Below are positions 59,645 through 64,000 of a stretch of 64,000 bases of DNA, piece after piece. The stretch's first letter is position 1, and each line of letters starts with the position of its first letter. The stretch is from Intrasporangium calvum DSM 43043 (GTDB lineage: Bacteria > Actinomycetota > Actinomycetes > Actinomycetales > Dermatophilaceae): positions 3,286,001 through 3,350,000 of the forward strand of contig NC_014830.1 of the NCBI RefSeq assembly GCF_000184685.1, given 5' to 3'. The notes below the pieces were generated by a model. That model ran no database searches. It was given only the letters and a program-made list of their open reading frames with translations, and was not told the DNA's origin. The position numbers and the translations under genes were made by a program.

Positions 59645-60820
59645 TCAGCTCGGCGGCTCGATGCCGTACTCGCGCAGGACCTGCGCCGTGTGCTCGCCGA
59701 GGCGGGGCGGCAACCGGTCGAGCCGGAAATCTGCCGAGGACAGGTGAAGGGGCGACCCGAGCATCCGCAGCGTACCCGCGTCGGGGTGCGGTGCCTCCAC
59801 GACCATCCCGGTTGCCAGCGTGTGCGGGTCACGCAGGGCCTGCGCGTAGTCCTGCAGGGGTCCGGCCGGAACGCCGGCAGCCACCAGCTCGTCGACCCAT
59901 TCGGTCGTGGGCCGCCGTTCGAGCTCTGCCTCGAGCAGGGCACTCAAGTCGCCGCGGTGAGCGAGGCGGTCCGCGTTCGTCGCGAAACGAGGGTCGTCGG
60001 CGAGCTCGGGCCGTCCGACGATGTCACACAGTCGCCTCCAGAAGCGGGCGTTCGTCGCGGCGACGACGACGTAGCCATCACTGGTGCGCAGCGCCTGGTA
60101 GGGCGCAGCCATCCGGTGCGCCGAGCCGAGCGGCCCGGGCTGCTCACCCGTCGCCCACAGCTCGGCCGTCTCCCACACGGCCAGGGAGAGGGCCGACTCG
60201 TAGAGGGAGGTGGCCACCTTCTGCCCGACCCCGGTCGCGTCTCGCTCGTGCAGGGCAGCGAGGACCCCGATGGTGAGGTACAGCCCTGACGCGAGGTCCG
60301 CGACGGGCGGACCGTTCTTCACCGGCCGGCCGCCCTGCTCCCCCGTGACGCTCATCAACCCGGTCATGGCCTGCACCACCAGGTCTAGTCCCGCACGGTT
60401 CGCGTAGGGTCCCTGGGCACCGAAGCCGGTGACGCTCCCGTAGACGAGCCCGGGGTTGATCGCCGACAGCTGCTCGTAGCCGGCGCCCAGCCGCTCTGCG
60501 ACACCTGGACGGAAGTTCTCGACCACGATGTCCGCTTCGGCCACCAGCCCGTGCAGCGCGGCCCGCCCGGTGGCGGTGGACAGGTCGAGCTCGACGCTGC
60601 GCTTGTTGCGGTTGACCGCGAGGAACGCCGCGCTGTCGTCACCGATCCGCGTGCCGAGGGATGTGCGGGACTGGTCACCCTGCGGCGGCTCGACCTTGAT
60701 GACGTCCGCCCCGAGGTCCGCGAGGATCATGGTGCACAGCGGGCCGGCGAGGACCTGGCTCAGATCGACGACGACGACACCCGTGAGAGGCCGCCGGCTG
60801 GCCGCCTCGGCGCTGCTCAT
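59645..60820 (-). CDS. CaiB/BaiF-family CoA-transferase
   Basis: 391 residues of the class III CoA-transferase family (GVVVVDLSQVLAGPLCTMILADLG; FLAVNRNKRSVELDL). The catalytic Asp is in NRAGLDLVVQAMTG. These enzymes move CoA between carboxylic acids. ATG 60820 is used; upstream frame is low-complexity. It converges with the HAD genes and is divergent from the carboxyltransferase. Confidence 0.92.
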   Translation of the reverse strand: MSSAEAASRRPLTGVVVVDLSQVLAGPLCTMILADLGADVIKVEPPQGDQSRTSLGTRIGDDSAAFLAVNRNKRSVELDLSTATGRAALHGLVAEADIVVENFRPGVAERLGAGYEQLSAINPGLVYGSVTGFGAQGPYANRAGLDLVVQAMTGLMSVTGEQGGRPVKNGPPVADLASGLYLTIGVLAALHERDATGVGQKVATSLYESALSLAVWETAELWATGEQPGPLGSAHRMAAPYQALRTSDGYVVVAATNARFWRRLCDIVGRPELADDPRFATNADRLAHRGDLSALLEAELERRPTTEWVDELVAAGVPAGPLQDYAQALRDPHTLATGMVVEAPHPDAGTLRMLGSPLHLSSADFRLDRLPPRLGEHTAQVLREYGIEPPS

Positions 60821-61113
60821 CGGACGAGCCGCGCGCGGCTCGCACGGTCGGACCCGCTGGTCGACGGGGCATGGTTCAACGGCACGGTGCACTCCCTCTG
60901 GCCCACTCGGCCCGGTTGGCGTACCCCTGCATTATCTGGAGCCGAGCAGAGCGCGACAAGCGTCAACGCGGGTGGGGCCGTGGCGACGCCTGTCCATGGC
61001 AGGTGCGGGGCTGGTGGTCGACACCAGGCGGTATCCATTGACACGGACGACGATTCTCGATTGGCTAGGCCACTGAGCCAACACGCTCTCACACCGCCCG
61101 CAGGAGGTGCCCC

Positions 61114-62607
61114 ATGAGCTCAACCCGGATGAGTGCGTTGGAGCTGCTCGACGTCGCGCTGGACGACGGGTCGTTCGTCCGTTGGGACGCGCCACCCCAC
61201 CGGGTGCCGACCGACCCGGCCTACGAGGCGGAGCTGGAAGGGGCACGCCAGCGGAGCGGACTGGACGAGGCCGTCGTCACCGGCGAGGGCCGGATCCACG
61301 GCCGGAGGGTCGCGGTGCTCGCGTGCGAGTTCTCGTTCCTCGCTGGGTCCATCGGCGTTGCCGCGGCCGAGCGGCTCGTGGACGCCGTCGAGCGGGCGAC
61401 GAGCGAGGGCCTGCCACTGTTGGCAGCTCCCGTGTCGGGCGGCACCCGCATGCAGGAGGGCACCATCGCCTTTCTCCAGATGGTGAAGATCTCAGCGGCC
61501 ATCGCAGCCCACAAGGCCGCCGGTCTGCCCTATCTGGTCTACCTGCGCAACCCCACGACTGGCGGGGTCCTTGCGTCCTGGGGCTCGCTCGGGCACGTCA
61601 CCGTCGCCGAGCCGGGCGCGCTCGTCGGCTTCCTCGGCCCCCGCGTGTTCGAGGCGCTCTACGGCCAGCAGTTCCCGCCGGGCGTGCAGGTCGCCGAGAA
61701 CCTCATGGCGCACGGCCTCGTCGATGCCGTCCTTCCCGTCGAGGATCTCGCCACCCTCGCGGACCGGGCCCTCAACGTCCTGCTCGCACCGCGAGAAGGG
61801 CTGCCGATGGCACCCGAGATCCCGCCCGAGGAGCTGCCCGATGTCCCCGCATGGGACTCGATCATCCGCTCCCGCCGCGAGGACCGCCCGGGCGTGCGCA
61901 GGTTCCTGCGCTACGCCGCCACCGACGTCGTCCCGCTCAGCGGCACGGGGGAAGGCGAGCTCGACCCCGGGCTCCTCCTCGTGCTGGCCCGCTTCGGTGG
62001 AGCGCCCTGCGTGGTGCTCGGTCAGGACCGGCGCGGGCAGACCGCCGACCGACCCATGGGTCCAGCGGCGTTGCGTGAGGCGCGTCGCGGGATGCGTCTC
62101 GCCAGGGAGCTGCGGTTGCCTCTCGTCACCGTCATCGACACTCCCGGTGCCGCATTGTCGAAAGAAGCCGAGGAGGGCGGCATGGCCGGTGAGATCGCCC
62201 GCAGCCTGACCGAGCTGGTCACCCTCCAAGCACCGACGGTCGCGCTGTTGCTCGGGCAGGGCACTGGTGGTGGAGCGCTCGCCCTCCTCCCTGCCGACCG
62301 CGTGCTCGCCGCCGAGCACGCGTGGCTCTCACCCCTTCCGCCGGAAGGTGCGAGCGCCATCCTGTACCACGACACTGAGCACGCCCCCGAGATGGCTGAG
62401 AAGCAGGGCGTGCGCTCGCGCGACCTGCTTGCTGCCGGAATCGTGGACCGGGTCATCGGCGAGCGACCCGACGCCGCGGACGAGCCGGAGGACTTCTGTC
62501 GCAGGGTGGGACTGGTGCTCGAGTCGGAGCTGACGCGCCTGCTCCACGCCGACCCGGCGACCCGCTCCGCCGCCCGTCTCGCACGCTACCGCCGCCTCGG
62601 GACCTGA
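61114..62607 (+). CDS. Fused acetyl-CoA-carboxylase-type carboxyltransferase (beta-alpha)
   Basis: 497 residues from ATG 61114 behind GGAGG. The N-terminal half is AccD-like (AAPVSGGTRMQEGTIAFLQMVK, NPTTGGVLASWGSLG) and the C-terminal half AccA-like (LPLVTVIDTPGAALSKEAEEGG, GQGTGGGALALLPADR). The AccD zinc finger is absent. Such biotin-dependent carboxyltransferases act on acyl-CoA, but no biotin carboxylase or carrier gene is in view, so a housekeeping partner or a different reaction is possible. Confidence 0.85.
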   Translation: MSSTRMSALELLDVALDDGSFVRWDAPPHRVPTDPAYEAELEGARQRSGLDEAVVTGEGRIHGRRVAVLACEFSFLAGSIGVAAAERLVDAVERATSEGLPLLAAPVSGGTRMQEGTIAFLQMVKISAAIAAHKAAGLPYLVYLRNPTTGGVLASWGSLGHVTVAEPGALVGFLGPRVFEALYGQQFPPGVQVAENLMAHGLVDAVLPVEDLATLADRALNVLLAPREGLPMAPEIPPEELPDVPAWDSIIRSRREDRPGVRRFLRYAATDVVPLSGTGEGELDPGLLLVLARFGGAPCVVLGQDRRGQTADRPMGPAALREARRGMRLARELRLPLVTVIDTPGAALSKEAEEGGMAGEIARSLTELVTLQAPTVALLLGQGTGGGALALLPADRVLAAEHAWLSPLPPEGASAILYHDTEHAPEMAEKQGVRSRDLLAAGIVDRVIGERPDAADEPEDFCRRVGLVLESELTRLLHADPATRSAARLARYRRLGT

Positions 62608-62857
62608 CACGGACGACCCCAGGTGCCGACCGAGGCGCGTTGACGTGCGTGCGAGTCGGCACCCCTCGGCCTGCGGGGTCAGCCAGCTGGCACTGGTCGT
62701 CCTGCCACAGGCCCGGGGCCCGCTGAACAGGTCTGCGTGGCCCACCCGGCCCGTGCGCGGTGCCTCCGTGAGCGGCTCCGTGTCGTATGCCGCTGAGCTG
62801 AGTTGTCGAGCACGCCAACGTTCAGGGCAGGTCGCGTCAAGGCGCGTCCGGGCTGAG

Positions 62858-62863
62858 TAGCGT
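62858..62863 (+). promoter_or_regulatory. Leaderless -10 box (TAGCGT)
   Basis: TAGCGT lies six bases before the ATG at 62870. Confidence 0.45.
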
Positions 62864-62869
62864 GGGGGT

Positions 62870-63670
62870 ATGGCGAAGACCCATGGCGACCGCATTCGCG
62901 AGGCGTTCACTCGCCAGGCCGGGACGTTCGAGGACGAGCGGCTCAACGTCGCGTTCACGTCCGGGTTGCCCTGGCTGTTGTCGCATGTCGAGCCCCGTCC
63001 TGACGACGTCGTCCTCGACGTCGCGGCCGGCACCGGCATCGTCAGCAGAGCGCTGGCACCCGATGCCGCGCGGGTCGTCGCCGTGGACAGCACCGAGGCG
63101 ATGATCGAGCAGGGCCGTAGCCGCGTGGTGGCGGAGGGCCACCTGAACCTGGGTTTCGTGCGCGGCGCAGCCGAGGACCTGCCGTTCAGCAACCAGGAGT
63201 TCTCGCTGGTCGTCACCCGGTTCTCGCTGCATCACTTCGCCGACCCCCCACGGGCCCTGCGCGAGATGGTTCGCGTGCTGCGCCGGGCCGGCCGGCTGGT
63301 GGTCATGGATCTGGTCGCCTCCACCGACCCGACCATCGCGGCGCGGCAGGACCACGTGGAGCGGCTGAGGGATGCGTCCCACGTCCGCATGCCGCCGCGC
63401 GGCGCGGTGCGCGACTGGCTCCAGGAGTGCGGTCTGGAGGTCGCCCAGGTGGCGGAGCGGCAGATCGACCGCCCGGTGAAGGGCTGGTTGCAGCAGTCGA
63501 AGACCGACGAGCACGCGGCCGCGCAGGTTCGCGCAGCACTGGAGGCGGATGTGGCCGGCGGCGAGAACACCGGCTTGCGGCCGCACGCGGTCGACGGCGA
63601 GCTGTGGTTCCACCAGACCTGGGAGCTCACTGTCGCGCGCGGTCGGGCTCGTGATGAGGCCCGGACGTGA
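62870..63670 (+). CDS. SAM-dependent methyltransferase (class I)
   Basis: 266 residues. Motif I is VVLDVAAGTGIVSRAL, motif II VVAVDSTEAMIEQG, then GAAEDLPFSNQEFSLV and LHHFADPPRALREMVRVLR, close to UbiE/COQ5-type and ArsM-like methyltransferases. The start is supported by a leaderless -10 box. Substrate unknown; quinone, small-acid or arsenic chemistry cannot be told apart, though no Cys triad for arsenite is visible. Confidence 0.88.
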   Translation: MAKTHGDRIREAFTRQAGTFEDERLNVAFTSGLPWLLSHVEPRPDDVVLDVAAGTGIVSRALAPDAARVVAVDSTEAMIEQGRSRVVAEGHLNLGFVRGAAEDLPFSNQEFSLVVTRFSLHHFADPPRALREMVRVLRRAGRLVVMDLVASTDPTIAARQDHVERLRDASHVRMPPRGAVRDWLQECGLEVAQVAERQIDRPVKGWLQQSKTDEHAAAQVRAALEADVAGGENTGLRPHAVDGELWFHQTWELTVARGRARDEART

Positions 63671-63727
63671 TCCCGGGATATGGCGCCCGTGATCCACAGC
63701 GTCCAGGCTGCCTCACTCCTTGATGCG

Positions 63728-64000
63728 TCAGATGCCGAGGTACGCGGCGCGGATCCCCTCGTTGGCGAGCAGCTCCTTGGCGGGGCCCTGCAGGGTGATG
63801 GAGCCGGTCTCGACGACGTACCCGCGGTCGGCGACCTCGAGGGCCTTCTTGAGGTTCTGCTCGACGAGCAGGATCGTCAGGCCCTCACCGGACAACCGGC
63901 GGATGACCTCGAAGACCTGGGTCACCACAACGGGGGCGAGGCCGAGACTCGGCTCGTCGAACATCAGCAGGCGTGGCCGGCTCATCAGGGCCCGGGCGAT
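63728..64000 (-). CDS. livF: LivF-type branched-chain amino acid ABC ATPase (partial)
   Basis: The C-terminal 90 or so residues; the gene runs off the right edge. ARALMSRPRLLMFDEPSLGL holds Walker B, and LTILLVEQNLKKALEVADRG is the switch region diagnostic for LivF. The Walker A region lies outside the window. It suggests a branched-chain amino acid or related uptake operon next to the acid-metabolism genes. Confidence 0.9.
   Translation of the reverse strand: MARALMSRPRLLMFDEPSLGLAPVVVTQVFEVIRRLSGEGLTILLVEQNLKKALEVADRGYVVETGSITLQGPAKELLANEGIRAAYLGI

Overview
The window is a high-GC actinomycete chromosome segment. The evidence is strong GC codon bias, GTG/TTG starts, several leaderless genes (TAnnnT box six bases before the start codon), a CsoR box, a PucR-type regulator and an ArsR-led complex-I-like locus laid out as in mycobacteria. 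A Micrococcales/Intrasporangiaceae-like source is only a guess. I see no complete tRNA, no rRNA and no CRISPR.

Layout. (1) 0-13.8 kb is accessory and decaying. It holds an LRR-like protein, a lipoprotein, an IS481-family element beside a solo end of a second copy, an IS1380-family element with two amber stops, two tRNA-3'-end repeats that look like attachment scars, a frameshifted ECF sigma factor and partner, a yefM-yoeB toxin-antitoxin pair with a perfect 28-bp palindrome, a CtaA-like protein, and IS110 and IS3 debris. (2) 13.7-33.7 kb is a copper/redox envelope region: ABC exporter, thiol-redox trio (redoxin, CcdA, glutaredoxin-like), CsoR, a CopA ATPase fused to cupredoxin and YHS domains, an Lgt paralogue with a mini anti-sigma factor, a lipoprotein multicopper oxidase, SHOCT protein, two-component system, YVTN beta-propeller and a cytochrome b operon. 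Six minus-strand operons here share a 17-bp direct-repeat site (TTSANC-N3CC-TTGACG) upstream, which suggests one response-regulator regulon. (3) 33.9-43.2 kb holds a NarL-type two-component system, MerR, a SulP transporter with a His-rich N-terminus, a 19-codon leader overlapping an RNase J gene, a small secreted protein and an OmpR-type two-component system. (4) 43.5-51.9 kb is an ArsR-led complex-I/hydrogenase-like operon matching Mycobacterium tuberculosis Rv0081-Rv0087 in order; its large subunit lacks all four NiFe-ligand cysteines, so it is an energy-converting-hydrogenase-related (Ehr-type) complex and not a hydrogenase. (5) 52-55.2 kb is a second SHOCT / Gly-Met-rich protein / two-component operon, paralogous to the first and preceded by a seventh copy of the 17-bp site. 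(6) 55.4-64 kb is CoA/acid metabolism: PucR regulator, double-hotdog thioesterase, two HAD hydrolases, CaiB-type CoA-transferase, fused carboxyltransferase, methyltransferase and the end of a LivF-type ATPase.

How the parts fit. CsoR and a two-component regulator appear to converge on the CopA operon. The ATPase exports Cu(I), the multicopper oxidase would oxidise it outside, Lgt could lipidate the oxidase and other lipoproteins, and CcdA/redoxin/Grx maintain thiols. These roles are inferred from families and shared promoter sites and have not been tested.
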